Positions 25,475 to 34,930 are shown, numbered from the stretch's first letter. The stretch is 64,000 nt of DNA from Achromobacter xylosoxidans A8 (GCF_000165835.1 NC_014640.1:4588001-4652000); one strand, 5' to 3'. Numbers and translations: made by a program. The notes: a model not told the origin generated them from the letters alone.

Positions 25475-27021
25475 GCGTATGGCGCAAGCGCCTGTGTTTC
25501 GGCGCGGATCGGCCTGTCCCTGTTGAAATGCGCGCCCCGGCTTTCATCGCGCGCGCTGGCCGCACGCACGATCAGATCCGCAACCAGGGCCAGGTTGCGC
25601 AGCTCCAGCAATTCCAGGCTCACTCCCTCACGCAACAGCCGCGCCTCCATCTCCACGCGCAGCGGTCCAATGAAGACGGCCGCGCGCGTGAGCGACGCGT
25701 CGCTGCGCAGCACGCCCACGTCCCGGCTCATCAGCTGGCGCAGGTCCCGCCGCAGCGTCGCCAGGTCCGCGGACGCCGGACTGGTCCTTCGGTCGGCGGC
25801 CTGCAAGCGGCTTGCCGCTGGCAAGAGGGCCTGCCCCAGGATGTCCTGCGCGGCAGCCCTGCCCATGACCACGCACTCCAGCAGCGAGTTGCTGGCCAGG
25901 CGGTTGGCGCCATGCAGTCCGGTGCAGGCCGCCTCGCCTACCGCATACAGGCCAGGCAGATCGCTGCGCCCCGCCATGTCCGCGACGATGCCGCCGCAGG
26001 TGTAATGCGCGGAGGGCGCCACTGGAATGGGATCTTTCGTGATGTCCAGGCCCAGCGCCAGGCACCGCGCATGGATGGTGGGAAAGTGCTCCCGCAGAAA
26101 CGCCGGCGGCTGGTGGCTGATATCGAGGTGCACGCATTCCAACCCATGGCGTTCGATCTCGCTCTGGATGGCGCGGGCGACGATGTCGCGCGGCGCCAGT
26201 TCGGCACGCGGGTCGTGCGCCGGCATGAAGCGGGCGCCATCCGGCAGGCGCAGCACGCCGCCCTCGCCGCGCACGGCCTCGGAAATCAGGAAGCCGCCCG
26301 CCTGCGGGTGGTGCAGGCCGGTGGGATGGAACTGCGTGAATTCCATGTTGGCGACGCGGCAGCCCGCGCGCCAGGCCATGGCGATGCCGTCGCCGGTGGC
26401 CGCGGCCGGCGCGGTCGTCGTCTGGTACGCCTGCCCTGCACCGCCGCTGGCCAGCACCACATGGCCGGCGGCGGCGTCGAAAATCCGTCCGCTGCGCAGG
26501 TCCAGCAGTCGCACGCCCACGCAGCGCGCTTCCGCGGCGCCCGCGGCGTCGTCCAGGATCAGGTCCACTGCGCAATGCGCCTCCAGCAGCGTGATGCGCG
26601 GATGCCGCCGCGCACGCTCTTCCAGCGCTGCGATGATGGCGCTGCCGGTCGCGTCCGCCGCGTGCGCGATGCGGCGCAGGCCGTGCCCCCCCTCGCGCGT
26701 CAGGTGCAGTCCATCCAGCTCCGCTGTGAACGCCACGCCCTGCTGTTGCAGCCACGCGATCGCGCCGCATGCGCGGGCAATGATGCCCTGCGTGGCGGGC
26801 AGATCGCACAGGCCGGCGCCCGCGATCAGGGTGTCGCGCACGTGCGCCTCCACGCTGTCGTCCGCCGCCAGCGGCGCGGCGATGCCGCCCTGGGCCCGGT
26901 TGCTGGCGCTATCGCGCAATTCACCCTTGGATATCAGCGCGACCCGCCGCCGCGGAGCCAGTTCCAGCGCGGCGGCCATGCCGGCCAGCCCGCTGCCGAT
27001 GATGATGACGTCGAATTCCAT
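25465..27021 (-). CDS. nadB: L-aspartate oxidase
   Basis: The 518-residue flavoprotein starts MEFDVIIIGSGLAGMAAALEL and has RAQGGIAA, FTQFHPTGLHHP, the catalytic-region segment HYTCGGIVADMAG and GLHGANRLASNSLLECVV, all diagnostic for NadB. It converts L-aspartate to iminoaspartate for NAD synthesis. The ATG at 27021 has GGGAGG 8 nt upstream; a longer open frame reaching 27807 is the antisense shadow of nadA. It follows nadA after 20 bp. Confidence 0.96.
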   Translation of the reverse strand: MEFDVIIIGSGLAGMAAALELAPRRRVALISKGELRDSASNRAQGGIAAPLAADDSVEAHVRDTLIAGAGLCDLPATQGIIARACGAIAWLQQQGVAFTAELDGLHLTREGGHGLRRIAHAADATGSAIIAALEERARRHPRITLLEAHCAVDLILDDAAGAAEARCVGVRLLDLRSGRIFDAAAGHVVLASGGAGQAYQTTTAPAAATGDGIAMAWRAGCRVANMEFTQFHPTGLHHPQAGGFLISEAVRGEGGVLRLPDGARFMPAHDPRAELAPRDIVARAIQSEIERHGLECVHLDISHQPPAFLREHFPTIHARCLALGLDITKDPIPVAPSAHYTCGGIVADMAGRSDLPGLYAVGEAACTGLHGANRLASNSLLECVVMGRAAAQDILGQALLPAASRLQAADRRTSPASADLATLRRDLRQLMSRDVGVLRSDASLTRAAVFIGPLRVEMEARLLREGVSLELLELRNLALVADLIVRAASARDESRGAHFNRDRPIRAETQALAPYAIP

Positions 27022-27041
27022 GAGCGGACCTCCCGTAGTCC

Positions 27042-28181
27042 TTATGCCGGCCCGATTCTGGCGTACAGCGGCGTGTCTTGCGCCAGGTCGCCGCTGGCCT
27101 GCACCCGGCGCTTGCGCCGTTCCGCGAAGTCCAGCATGCGGTCGATCGGCGCCTTGGCGCGCAGGCCCAGCGCCGGATCCAACCTGATTTCGTTGCGGCC
27201 GTGCTCCAGCGTCTCGGCCAGATTGGTCAAGGCATTCATGGCCATCCAGGGACATTGCGCGCAGCTCTTGCAGCTGGCGCTGTCGCCCGCCGTGGGCGCG
27301 GCCAGGAAGATCTTGCCGGGCGCCTGCGCCCGCATCTTGTGCAGGATGCCCTGGTCGGTCGCCACGATCAGCAGGCCGGTGTCGAACTTGCGCGCGGCCT
27401 CGATCAGCTGGGTGGTCGAGCCCACCACGTCCGCCTGCGCCAGCACCGCCGCGGGCGACTCCAGATGCGCCAGCACCTTGGCCTGCGGATGTTCGGCGCG
27501 CAGCAGCTCCAGTTCGACGCCCTTGAACTCGTCGTGCACCAGGCACGACCCCTGCCACAGCAGCATGTCGGCGCCGGTCTGGCGCTGCACATAGTCGCCC
27601 AGATGCCGGTCCGGCGCCCACAGGATTTTCTCGCCGCGCGCATGCAGGTCCGCGATCACGTCCAGCGCGATGGACGAGGTGACGACCCAGTCCGCGCGCG
27701 CCTTCACTTCGGCGCTGGTGTTGGCGTAGACCACCACCGTCCGGTCCGGATGGGCATCGCACCAGGCCGCGAAATCGGCGGCGGGACAGCCCAGATCCAG
27801 CGAACACGTGGCGTCCAGGTCCGGCATCAGGATGCGCTTGTCCGGGCTCAGGATCTTGGCCGTCTCGCCCATGAAGCGCACGCCAGCCACCACCAGCGTG
27901 CGGGCCTCGTGATCGCGCCCGAAGCGCGCCATCTCCAACGAATCGCCGACGCAGCCGCCGGTCTGTTCGGCCAGTTCCTGCAGTTCCGCATCGACGTAAT
28001 AGTGGGCGACGAGCACGGCGCGTTCGCGCGCCAGCAGTTCGCGTATGCGCGCCGCGCAGGCTGCGCGCGCGGCGACAGGCAAGGGTTCGGGCACGCGCGC
28101 CCAGGCTTGGCCGACGGCGCTGGGGCAGCTGGGCGTGGCGGGCAGATCGAATTCGACGTACCGGCGGTTGGGGGTATCCAT
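27042..28181 (-). CDS. nadA: Quinolinate synthase
   Basis: The 379-residue protein has the NadA pattern [27 protein letters not shown] and the cysteines expected to hold a [4Fe-4S] cluster, in [23 protein letters not shown] and [14 protein letters not shown]. It condenses iminoaspartate with dihydroxyacetone phosphate. The ATG at 28181 has a GAGGAGA box 8 nt upstream. Together with nadB it forms the de novo NAD operon; nadC is not in this window. Confidence 0.96.
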   Translation of the reverse strand: MDTPNRRYVEFDLPATPSCPSAVGQAWARVPEPLPVAARAACAARIRELLARERAVLVAHYYVDAELQELAEQTGGCVGDSLEMARFGRDHEARTLVVAGVRFMGETAKILSPDKRILMPDLDATCSLDLGCPAADFAAWCDAHPDRTVVVYANTSAEVKARADWVVTSSIALDVIADLHARGEKILWAPDRHLGDYVQRQTGADMLLWQGSCLVHDEFKGVELELLRAEHPQAKVLAHLESPAAVLAQADVVGSTTQLIEAARKFDTGLLIVATDQGILHKMRAQAPGKIFLAAPTAGDSASCKSCAQCPWMAMNALTNLAETLEHGRNEIRLDPALGLRAKAPIDRMLDFAERRKRRVQASGDLAQDTPLYARIGPA

Positions 28182-28203
28182 GGATGCGTCTCCTCGCGGA
28201 ATT

Positions 28204-28270
28204 TTTATGCTCAATCTGAGCATTTAATGATCAAAAAAAGAGCACTGTTTATGCTAGTGTTGAGCATAAA
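28204..28270 (-). promoter_or_regulatory. Two matched operators in the nadA promoter
   Basis: Two sites share the form TTTATGCT-N7-AGCATNNA. The first is at 28204-28226 and also reads as ATGCTCA-ATC-TGAGCAT; the second is at 28248-28270 with perfect 8-bp arms. Their centres are 44 bp apart, about four helical turns. An NAD-responsive repressor, such as a NadQ-type protein, is the natural candidate. Confidence 0.65.
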
Positions 28271-28327
28271 TAGTGTCAATCTCTTTTTTCAGCGCCGCTG
28301 CGCGCCCTGGCAGCGGCCCGGCCCCGC

Positions 28328-29116
28328 TCAGATAAAGATCGAGCCGCGCATATACAGCGCCGCCTGGCCGCTGATGATCACGCGGCCGTTGTCCAGCACC
28401 TCGCATTGCAGTTGGCCCTTGCGCGCCCCGCCCTGCTGCGCACTCAGGCTGCGCTTGCCCAGGCGCTGGGCCCAGTACGGCGCCAGCGAGGTATGCGCCG
28501 ATCCGGTCACCGGATCCTCGTTCACGCCCACGCGCGGCCCGAACCAGCGCGTCACGAAATCGAATTGCGCCGACGGCGCCGTCACCGCCACGCCGCGCGT
28601 GTCGAAGGCCGCCAGCGCCGCGAAGTCCGGCTTCAAGGCATCGATCAGCGCTTCATCATCTATCACCACCAGATAGTCGTCCGTCTTGCAGAACGCCTGC
28701 GCGCCCGGCAGTCCGAGGGCCTGCAGCAAGCCCGCTGGAATTTCCTGCGATTCGGGCCGCTTGGCCGGGAAATCCATCGCCAGCCGGTCGCCGGCGCGGC
28801 GCACCTGCAATTCGCCGCTGCGCGTGGCGAAGCGCAGCACATCCTCGGTTGCGCCCAGTTGCTCGAACAGCACCCAGGCCGACGCCAGCGTGGCATGGCC
28901 GCACAAGTCCACCTCCACCGCGGGGGTGAACCAGCGCAGCTCGTAGACATCGCCCTTGCGCACGAAGTAGGCGGTTTCCGACAGATTGTTTTCTTCGGCG
29001 ATGCGCTGCAGCGTTGCGTCCGGCAGCCACGCCTGCAGCGGCACCACCGCGGCGGGGTTGCCGCCGAAGGGAGCGGCGGTGAAAGCGTCTACCTGATAGA
29101 TATCGAGTTGCGGCAT
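28328..29116 (-). CDS. PhzF-family isomerase-like protein
   Basis: The 262-residue protein has DAFTAAPFGGNPAAVV near the N-terminus, the catalytic glutamate in NNLSETAYFV, WFTPAVEVDLCGHATLAS and NEDPVTGSAHTSLAPYW near the C-terminus, the PhzF/YddE pattern. PhzF itself isomerises a phenazine precursor, but most relatives have unknown substrates and no phenazine genes are nearby. The ATG at 29116 follows CAGGA with suitable spacing. Confidence 0.88.
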   Translation of the reverse strand: MPQLDIYQVDAFTAAPFGGNPAAVVPLQAWLPDATLQRIAEENNLSETAYFVRKGDVYELRWFTPAVEVDLCGHATLASAWVLFEQLGATEDVLRFATRSGELQVRRAGDRLAMDFPAKRPESQEIPAGLLQALGLPGAQAFCKTDDYLVVIDDEALIDALKPDFAALAAFDTRGVAVTAPSAQFDFVTRWFGPRVGVNEDPVTGSAHTSLAPYWAQRLGKRSLSAQQGGARKGQLQCEVLDNGRVIISGQAALYMRGSIFI

Positions 29117-29209
29117 GGCGGGTCCTGGTTGATGGCTGAGATTGCGCGTTGGAACGCAAGCCGGCATTTTCCTATGAAAATGCCGGCGCACATGCTCAAG
29201 CCGCGGCCG

Positions 29210-29707
29210 CTACACCGTGCGCACGAACAAGGCCCGCAGCTTGCTCCAGAAATCCCCTCCCAGCACGAAGAAGCTGGCGATCAGCATGAGGTCTCCGGCC
29301 AGTTGCGCCTGCCACAGATTGGGCCGCAAGCCCGGCCACATTTCGTCGATGTAGGGTTCCAGCACCGAGGTCAGGATGGGCAGGAAGAACATGACCAGGC
29401 CGATGGCATGGCGCACGCGGCCGACCTTCTGCACGGGAGCGAGTTTCTTGGCGTGGCCGAACACGATGGACTTCAGCCGCTGAAAACCTTCCTTGCCCAT
29501 GACGGCAATACAGCTCAGCAGCAGCACCTTGTTGGCGATGAACACGGTGCCGGTGAGCGCCGCGATGCGCGAACCCGGCACGTCCATGTAACCCGCCACC
29601 GGGATCAGAAACCACAGAGCGAAGGCGATGATGAACAGTCCTATCCCGCATTTGAAGCGCCATCCCGCCGCGGGCGCGGGTTGGGCTGGTTCGTCTGGCA
29701 ATGACAT
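29210..29707 (-). CDS. Four-helix conserved membrane protein of an efflux operon
   Basis: The 165-residue protein has a short hydrophilic start (MSLPDEPAQPAPAAGWRFKC) and four hydrophobic segments, including GLFIIAFALWFLIPVAGYM, TGTVFIANKVLLLSCIAVMG and AIGLVMFFLPILTSVLEPYI. I recognise it as a conserved small membrane protein without an established role. It is the last of four genes running in the same direction (outer-membrane factor, HlyD, DUF2955, this), 14 bp after the DUF2955 gene, with a near-perfect AGGAGG ribosome site. Confidence 0.78.
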   Translation of the reverse strand: MSLPDEPAQPAPAAGWRFKCGIGLFIIAFALWFLIPVAGYMDVPGSRIAALTGTVFIANKVLLLSCIAVMGKEGFQRLKSIVFGHAKKLAPVQKVGRVRHAIGLVMFFLPILTSVLEPYIDEMWPGLRPNLWQAQLAGDLMLIASFFVLGGDFWSKLRALFVRTV

Positions 29708-29721
29708 GGCTGCCTCCTGGT

Positions 29722-30786
29722 TCAAACGTCTTGAGGGACTGCGGTTGAAGGATTCTGTACAGGTGGCTGACTGCCTGGCGTACGGGCCCGGGGTTCGAGC
29801 AGGCGCAGCATCAGGCAGGCGTAGAGCGTGACGCCGATGAACAGGCCCATGCGCACCGCGAACGCGGTGTAGACGTCCTTGCCCGCGGCGCTGTCCTGCA
29901 CCGATTGGCCCAGCAGGATGATCAGCGTCACCAGCGTGTTCAGCCAGAAGCTGGGCGGATGCGGGGTCGGACTCAGCCGATAGAGCTTGCGCGCGGCCAC
30001 GAGGCCGAACAGCAGCATCCAGAGAAAGAACATCCACAGGTTCACGAACAGGCTCAGCGCGCACCAGAAAGCGACGGCCAACGCGCCGCCGAGCAGGGTC
30101 GAGCCCAGCAGTTCGCGCGCCGCGCCCTGCGCCGCCGTGACGCAGCTTTGCCGCCCCAGGCTGACCGACTTCAGGATGATGGGCATGTAGCCCAGCGGGT
30201 CGGTCAAGGCCAGCAGGAAAGCCGGCATCACCACGAGCGAAGCGCGCAGGGCCTTGCGGCTGGCCTCGTCCGGCGGCAGGATCGGAGCCGCTGGCGGCGC
30301 GGGCGCGGCCGACGGCTCGGGGAACAGCAGGTGGCAGCCGCCCAACGCCAGAACGGCGACCAGCAGGCCTTTGCCGAGCGCCTCGATCACCAGGGCGGCC
30401 AGCGCGAAGTCGACCGTGCCGGCGGCGGAAATCATGGTCAGGCCGATGATGAGGAAAGTCGACAGCAGGTTGTTGCCGCCGCGCAACCCATAGAGGAAGG
30501 CGTAATAGAGGCACAAGGCGATGAGCAGCACCCCGCTCAAGGGGTAGTAGCGCAGCAAGGGGCTCAGCAGCAGGCCGATCGCGGTCGTGAGCAGCGCCAT
30601 CAGCATCAGGCCCAGCCCGCTCTTGAACGACAGGGGCCGGTTCATCGAAGCCAGCAACAACACGCCCAGCACCGGCGCGACCATGGGAATGGGCAGGTCC
30701 AGGCCGAAGCTGACGGCCGTGCAGAAAGCGGTGCCCACGCCCACACGCAGTGCGCGCCGGCCGCGGGGATCGGGATCAGTACGCAT
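29722..30786 (-). CDS. DUF2955/FUSC-like inner-membrane efflux permease
   Basis: The 354-residue protein has about ten helices in two blocks, with LPIPMVAPVLGVLLLASMNRP, FLYGLRGGNNLLSTFLIIG and a second block beginning ALRASLVVMPAFLLALTDP. A Pro-rich hydrophilic loop lies between them. This two-block pattern belongs to the DUF2955 branch of the aromatic-acid exporter/FUSC group. It should be the inner-membrane pump of the tripartite system formed with the neighbouring HlyD and outer-membrane proteins. It overlaps the HlyD gene by 11 bp. Confidence 0.83.
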   Translation of the reverse strand: MRTDPDPRGRRALRVGVGTAFCTAVSFGLDLPIPMVAPVLGVLLLASMNRPLSFKSGLGLMLMALLTTAIGLLLSPLLRYYPLSGVLLIALCLYYAFLYGLRGGNNLLSTFLIIGLTMISAAGTVDFALAALVIEALGKGLLVAVLALGGCHLLFPEPSAAPAPPAAPILPPDEASRKALRASLVVMPAFLLALTDPLGYMPIILKSVSLGRQSCVTAAQGAARELLGSTLLGGALAVAFWCALSLFVNLWMFFLWMLLFGLVAARKLYRLSPTPHPPSFWLNTLVTLIILLGQSVQDSAAGKDVYTAFAVRMGLFIGVTLYACLMLRLLEPRARTPGSQPPVQNPSTAVPQDV

Positions 30787-31885
30787 AGGAGAGCCAGCTC
30801 ATCAGCCGCATGTACGCGCGGCCCAGCAGGTTGAGCGGATTGCCGGAACTGGGAAAGGCCATGACCTCGGCTTGCCCGCCCACGCGCACGCCACTCAGGG
30901 CCGGCAGATCGCCTGGATCGAATTCCACGATAACGGGAAAGCGCTGTGCCGGCCGCAGCCAGTCGCGGCTGTTCTGCACCGTGGGCAGGGAGCCCGGCGG
31001 CGTGCCCGGCCCCACGTTGACGCCATAGCCGACGCTGCGCACGCGGCCCTTGAAGATCTGTCCGGGCAATGCGTCCAGGATGATCGCCACCGGCGTGCCG
31101 GGCTCCACATGGCCCAGGTTGTTCTCCGTCATTTCCGCGCTGATCCAGACGTCATGGATGGCGATCAGCGTCATGACCGGGTTGCCGGCGGCGGCGAACT
31201 GTCCGGCATCGGTGCGCAGGTCGGTGATCAGTCCCGCCGAACGCGCCCGCACCTGCGTATTGGCCAAATCCAGCTCGGCCTTTTCCAGCGCGGCCGCGGC
31301 GCTGCGCAGCTTGGCGTTGTCTTCCTCGCTGCCGCCTTCCTGTTCGCGCGCGCGCTGCACTTCGGCCCGCGCCGCGGCGACCTGGCTGATGGCTTGCGCC
31401 AAATTCGCCCGCGCGATTTCCAGCCGCCGCAGCGAAACGGTGCCCTGATCCTCGCGATACAGGCGTTCGAGCCGGGTGCTGTCCTGGCGCGCCTTCAGTT
31501 CGTTGGCCTGCGCGGCGCGCAAGGAGGCCTGTGCCGAATCGATGCCCGCGGTGCTGGCGCCGATCTGCCTGCGCGTGGATTCCAGGTCGGCGCGGGCTCG
31601 GTCGACGGCGATGCGGTAGTGCTCGGGGTCGACGTCGAACAGCACCGCGCCGGCGTCGACGTCCTGGTTGTTGCGCACGTGCACCCGGGTCACGCGCCCC
31701 GAAACCTCCGACGCCACTGGCACGACAAAAGCCTGCACCCGCGCCTGCTGGGTGTATGGGGTGTAGCGGTCGGCCAGCAGATACCAGGCCAGGCTCAGGA
31801 CGATGAACAGGACTGCCCATCGAACGCCCTTTTTCGCTGGGTCCGGCGCGGCCGCGGCGGCTGGCTTGGATGGCGAGTCACTCAT
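30776..31885 (-). CDS. HlyD/EmrA-type membrane fusion protein
   Basis: The 369-residue protein has one N-terminal membrane helix (WAVLFIVLSLAWYLLADRY) and the lipoyl/barrel-sandwich sequence VVPVASEVSGRVTRVHVRNNQDVDAGAVLFDVDP. A long helical hairpin rich in Ala, Glu and Arg follows, and then the barrel segment SAGLITDLRTDAGQFAAAG. It connects the inner-membrane pump to the outer-membrane channel. It overlaps the outer-membrane factor gene by 8 bp and DUF2955 by 11 bp. Confidence 0.93.
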   Translation of the reverse strand: MSDSPSKPAAAAAPDPAKKGVRWAVLFIVLSLAWYLLADRYTPYTQQARVQAFVVPVASEVSGRVTRVHVRNNQDVDAGAVLFDVDPEHYRIAVDRARADLESTRRQIGASTAGIDSAQASLRAAQANELKARQDSTRLERLYREDQGTVSLRRLEIARANLAQAISQVAAARAEVQRAREQEGGSEEDNAKLRSAAAALEKAELDLANTQVRARSAGLITDLRTDAGQFAAAGNPVMTLIAIHDVWISAEMTENNLGHVEPGTPVAIILDALPGQIFKGRVRSVGYGVNVGPGTPPGSLPTVQNSRDWLRPAQRFPVIVEFDPGDLPALSGVRVGGQAEVMAFPSSGNPLNLLGRAYMRLMSWLSYAY

Positions 31886-33425
31886 CGGGTCGCACCTTTT
31901 GCGCGGACACGGCGGCGGCCGGGGCAGGCGCCGGTTCGGACAGCAGATCGCCCCAATCGGTGCGCTGCCGCATCTGTTCGCGGGTCGCCGGGTCGAGCAC
32001 CGGCTCCGCGCTGTACCAGCCCCCGCCCATCGCCTTGTACAGGGCGATGAGGTCGCTTACCGCGCCGCCCCGGTTCACGACATAGGCGTCCTGCTGGACC
32101 GCCAGCGCCTGCTGCGCGTCCAGCACCCGCTGGAAATCGGTATAGCCCTCGCGATAGAGCGCGTTGGCCAGGGTGAGCGAGCGCCCCGCGGCCTGCGCCG
32201 ACTGCTGCAGGATGCCGTCGCGCTCCAGGGCCTTGATCAGGCCGCTGGCCGCGTCGTCGGCCTCGCGCGCCGCCTGCCGGACGTCATCCTGGTAGGCCAC
32301 GATCAGTTGCTGCAGCCGCGCGTCTTGAACGCGCACATTGTTCTGCAGGCGGCCATGGTCGAACACGTTCCAGCTGAGGGCGGGACCTGCCAGCAGCGCC
32401 ATGCCGCCCGCCGTGCCGGCCAGCGACGTGGCGGACCAGGCAATGCTGCCCAGCAGGGTCAGCGAAGGATAGAGATCCGCCGCGGCCACGCCCACTTGCG
32501 CCGACTGCGCGGCGATGCGCAGTTCCGCGGCGCGGATGTCGGGACGGCGCAGCAGCAGGTTGGCGGGCACGTCCTGCAACACCGCCCGGCCGATCAGCGG
32601 CACGACCGCCGTCTTGTCATCCAGTTCCGGCATCGGGCCGGGCGGGCGGCCGACCAGGACCGCCAGGGCGTTGCGGGTCCGCAAGATCTGGCTTTCGAAT
32701 TCGGGGATGGTGCCCAGGGTGCTCAGGTACTGCGTCCTGGCCTGCTGCAAATCCAGCTCATCGGTCTCGCCGCTGCGGAACAGTTTTTGCGTGATCTCGT
32801 AGCTGCGCTTCTGGATGCCGGCGTTGTCGCGGGCGATCCGCAGCCGCGCCTCGGCGGTGCGCAGCGCGTAGTAGCTTTCGGCCACCTGGGCGTGCAGCAG
32901 CACCAGCACGTCGTCGCGATTGGCCTGGGCCTCGAAGTACAGGGCGTCGGCCGACTCGATGGCGCGGCTGAACCGGCCCCAGAAATCCAATTCCCAGCCT
33001 ATGTCGAAGCCGGCGCTGTATTGCCAGAAGCTGCTGGGACGCGGATTTCCTTCGGCCGAGCGCGATGACCGGTGCTGATACAGGGCGTTGGCCCCGACCA
33101 CCTGCGATTGCGGGTAGCGGCCGCTCTGGGCGATGCCGAGTTGCGCGCGGGCTTCCATGATCCGCAGACCCGCGATGCGCAGGCCGGCGTTGTTCGCGTC
33201 GGCCTGCGCAATCAGGTATTCGAGGACCGGATCGCCGAAGACTTGCCACCACTGCCGGGCATCGGGCTGCAGCTGCTGGAGGCTGGCCTGCTGCAGCGCG
33301 GGCGTGTTCCAGTCCGCGGTCCAACTGGTGCGCGGGGGCTCGAAATCCGGCCCGACACGCATGCAGCCGCCCAGGCACAAAGTACCGATCAGCAACAGCC
33401 GATTCGAACAGGTCAGCGGCGACAT
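31878..33425 (-). CDS. Outer-membrane efflux lipoprotein (NodT family)
   Basis: The 515-residue protein has a lipoprotein signal peptide ending LIGTLCLGGC and then the NodT start VGPDFEPP. Two long coiled-coil repeats of the TolC-like OEP fold follow, recognisable by EARAQLGIAQSGRYPQ and LVGRPPGPMP. It forms the outer-membrane channel and is the first gene of a four-gene efflux operon. The ATG at 33425 starts the signal peptide. Confidence 0.93.
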   Translation of the reverse strand: MSPLTCSNRLLLIGTLCLGGCMRVGPDFEPPRTSWTADWNTPALQQASLQQLQPDARQWWQVFGDPVLEYLIAQADANNAGLRIAGLRIMEARAQLGIAQSGRYPQSQVVGANALYQHRSSRSAEGNPRPSSFWQYSAGFDIGWELDFWGRFSRAIESADALYFEAQANRDDVLVLLHAQVAESYYALRTAEARLRIARDNAGIQKRSYEITQKLFRSGETDELDLQQARTQYLSTLGTIPEFESQILRTRNALAVLVGRPPGPMPELDDKTAVVPLIGRAVLQDVPANLLLRRPDIRAAELRIAAQSAQVGVAAADLYPSLTLLGSIAWSATSLAGTAGGMALLAGPALSWNVFDHGRLQNNVRVQDARLQQLIVAYQDDVRQAAREADDAASGLIKALERDGILQQSAQAAGRSLTLANALYREGYTDFQRVLDAQQALAVQQDAYVVNRGGAVSDLIALYKAMGGGWYSAEPVLDPATREQMRQRTDWGDLLSEPAPAPAAAVSAQKVRPDE

Positions 33426-33671
33426 CGGGTATCGGGTCCGTGTAGAGCCTAACCGCCATGGTCCACGACGCAACTCCGGCCTTGCCGGAGCGCGGTGTGC
33501 GAATTGATTCTATTGGCCTTTTCCGCTTCTCGCCAGAGGCGCATGTCGAAGCAAGAACTAGACAAAAAGCACTGCTGCCGCCTGCTTGTGTACAAAGGGC
33601 GACGGTCGGCGCTACAGTAAAAAATTCCAACGTTCCGCCCGTTTCCCCGCAGCATATTCTGGAGTGCCATC

Positions 33672-34493
33672 ATGAACGCTCAGAAGAAGGCAGCAGCAGA
33701 GGACAAGCCGCCGGCGCAAGCCAAGCTTTCGGGAAAGCAGTACGCCGAGGAACTGGCCCGGCTGCACGTGGAACTGGTCAAGGTCCAGGAATGGGTCAGC
33801 CAGACCGGCGCCAAGGTCTGCATCATTTTCGAAGGACGCGACGGCGCCGGCAAAGGCGGAACGATCAAGGCGATCACCGAGCGCGTCAGTCCGCGCGTCT
33901 TCCGGGTGATCGCCCTGCCTGCCCCCTCGGATCGCGAAAAAACCCAGATGTACATGCAGCGCTACCTGCCCTACCTGCCGGCGGCGGGCGAGGTCGTGAT
34001 CTTCGACCGCAGCTGGTACAACCGGGCCGGCGTCGAACGGGTCATGGGCTTCTGCACCAAGGATGACGTCAAGATCTTCCTGAAAGGCGTGCCGCTGGTC
34101 GAACGGGCCATCGTCGGCTCGGGCATCATCCTGCTCAAGTACTGGCTGGAAGTCAGCGAAGAAGAACAGACCCGCCGGCTGCAGGCCCGCATCACGGATG
34201 AGCGCAAGATCTGGAAGCTGACCAGGATGGACCTCGATTCGTACAGCCGCTGGTACGATTATTCGCGCGCCCGCGACGACATGTTCGCGGCCACCGACAC
34301 CAGCGTGTCGCCCTGGTACGTCGCGCAATCGGACGACAAGAAAAAGGTACGCCTGAATATCATCAGCCACCTGCTCGCCCACATCCCGTACAAGCGCATG
34401 CCGCGGCCCAAGGTGAAGCTGCCCAAGCGGCAGAAAGCCGGCGGCTACCGCGATCCGGGGCATCCCTTGCGGATGGTTCCCGCCAAATTCTGA
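33672..34493 (+). CDS. ppk2: Polyphosphate kinase 2 (short form)
   Basis: The 273-residue protein has EGRDGAGKGGTIKAI (Walker A) at about residue 55, FDRSWYNRAGVERVMGFC, the lid EEQTRRLQARITDERKIWK and DMFAATDTSVSPWYVAQSDD, the full PPK2 catalytic set. Its 25-residue leader is Lys/Ala-rich but far shorter than that of the other PPK2 at 2.2-3.4 kb. Family length is about 270-300. It is divergent from the efflux operon across 246 bp, in which I see no gene, and is followed by a small protein 47 bp downstream. Confidence 0.94.
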   Translation: MNAQKKAAAEDKPPAQAKLSGKQYAEELARLHVELVKVQEWVSQTGAKVCIIFEGRDGAGKGGTIKAITERVSPRVFRVIALPAPSDREKTQMYMQRYLPYLPAAGEVVIFDRSWYNRAGVERVMGFCTKDDVKIFLKGVPLVERAIVGSGIILLKYWLEVSEEEQTRRLQARITDERKIWKLTRMDLDSYSRWYDYSRARDDMFAATDTSVSPWYVAQSDDKKKVRLNIISHLLAHIPYKRMPRPKVKLPKRQKAGGYRDPGHPLRMVPAKF

Positions 34494-34540
34494 GCGGCGC
34501 GCTGCCCTCTCCCGCCCGTCAACACCCAAGGAGAACGATC

Positions 34541-34795
34541 TTGGCTGCCCTGCTGATCAACCACGTGGAAGAAAGCACCTCCGACGAAGACATCCGGAGC
34601 TTTCTCATGAAGTACGGTTTTCCGTCCTTCGACCGCATCCAGCGCGTACCGAGCGAGGGGGAGCGGCCGGCCGTCCTGGTGACGTTCGACGGCACCGGCC
34701 CCGAAGACCTGCGCGTGCTGGCGCCCCGCATACACCAGGTGTTCTGGAAGAACCACACGATCGCGGTGCTGGTCATGCGAGAGCCCATTGAATAA
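34541..34795 (+). CDS. Small RRM-like putative RNA-binding protein (TTG start)
   Basis: The 84-residue protein reads AALLINHVEESTSDEDIRSF and then a beta-alpha pattern (KYGFPSFDRIQRV, PAVLVTFDGTGPEDL), resembling half of an RNA-recognition fold. It begins with TTG at 34541, supported by an AAGGAG box with a 7-nt spacer. It follows the PPK2 gene by 47 bp and is probably co-transcribed. Assignment as RNA-binding is tentative, from fold resemblance only. Confidence 0.7.
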   Translation: MAALLINHVEESTSDEDIRSFLMKYGFPSFDRIQRVPSEGERPAVLVTFDGTGPEDLRVLAPRIHQVFWKNHTIAVLVMREPIE

Positions 34796-34930
34796 AGGGC
34801 CGCATCGCGCCGATCCAGATCGTGACCAGATGTGCTTTTTAAGGGTTTCCCCCAGGATTGCGGGTGTCGATTTCCGGTCAACTCGTACGTCGTGTCAGTA
34901 CGCACAACTTTTTTCAAAGGCGGACTTACC

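Noticed and set aside
25465..27807. A 780-codon reading of nadB that continues upstream through nadA
   Set aside because: The extra 262 codons are antisense-like low-complexity sequence in a different frame from nadA on the same strand. NadB homology begins exactly at the ATG at 27021, which has a good ribosome site.
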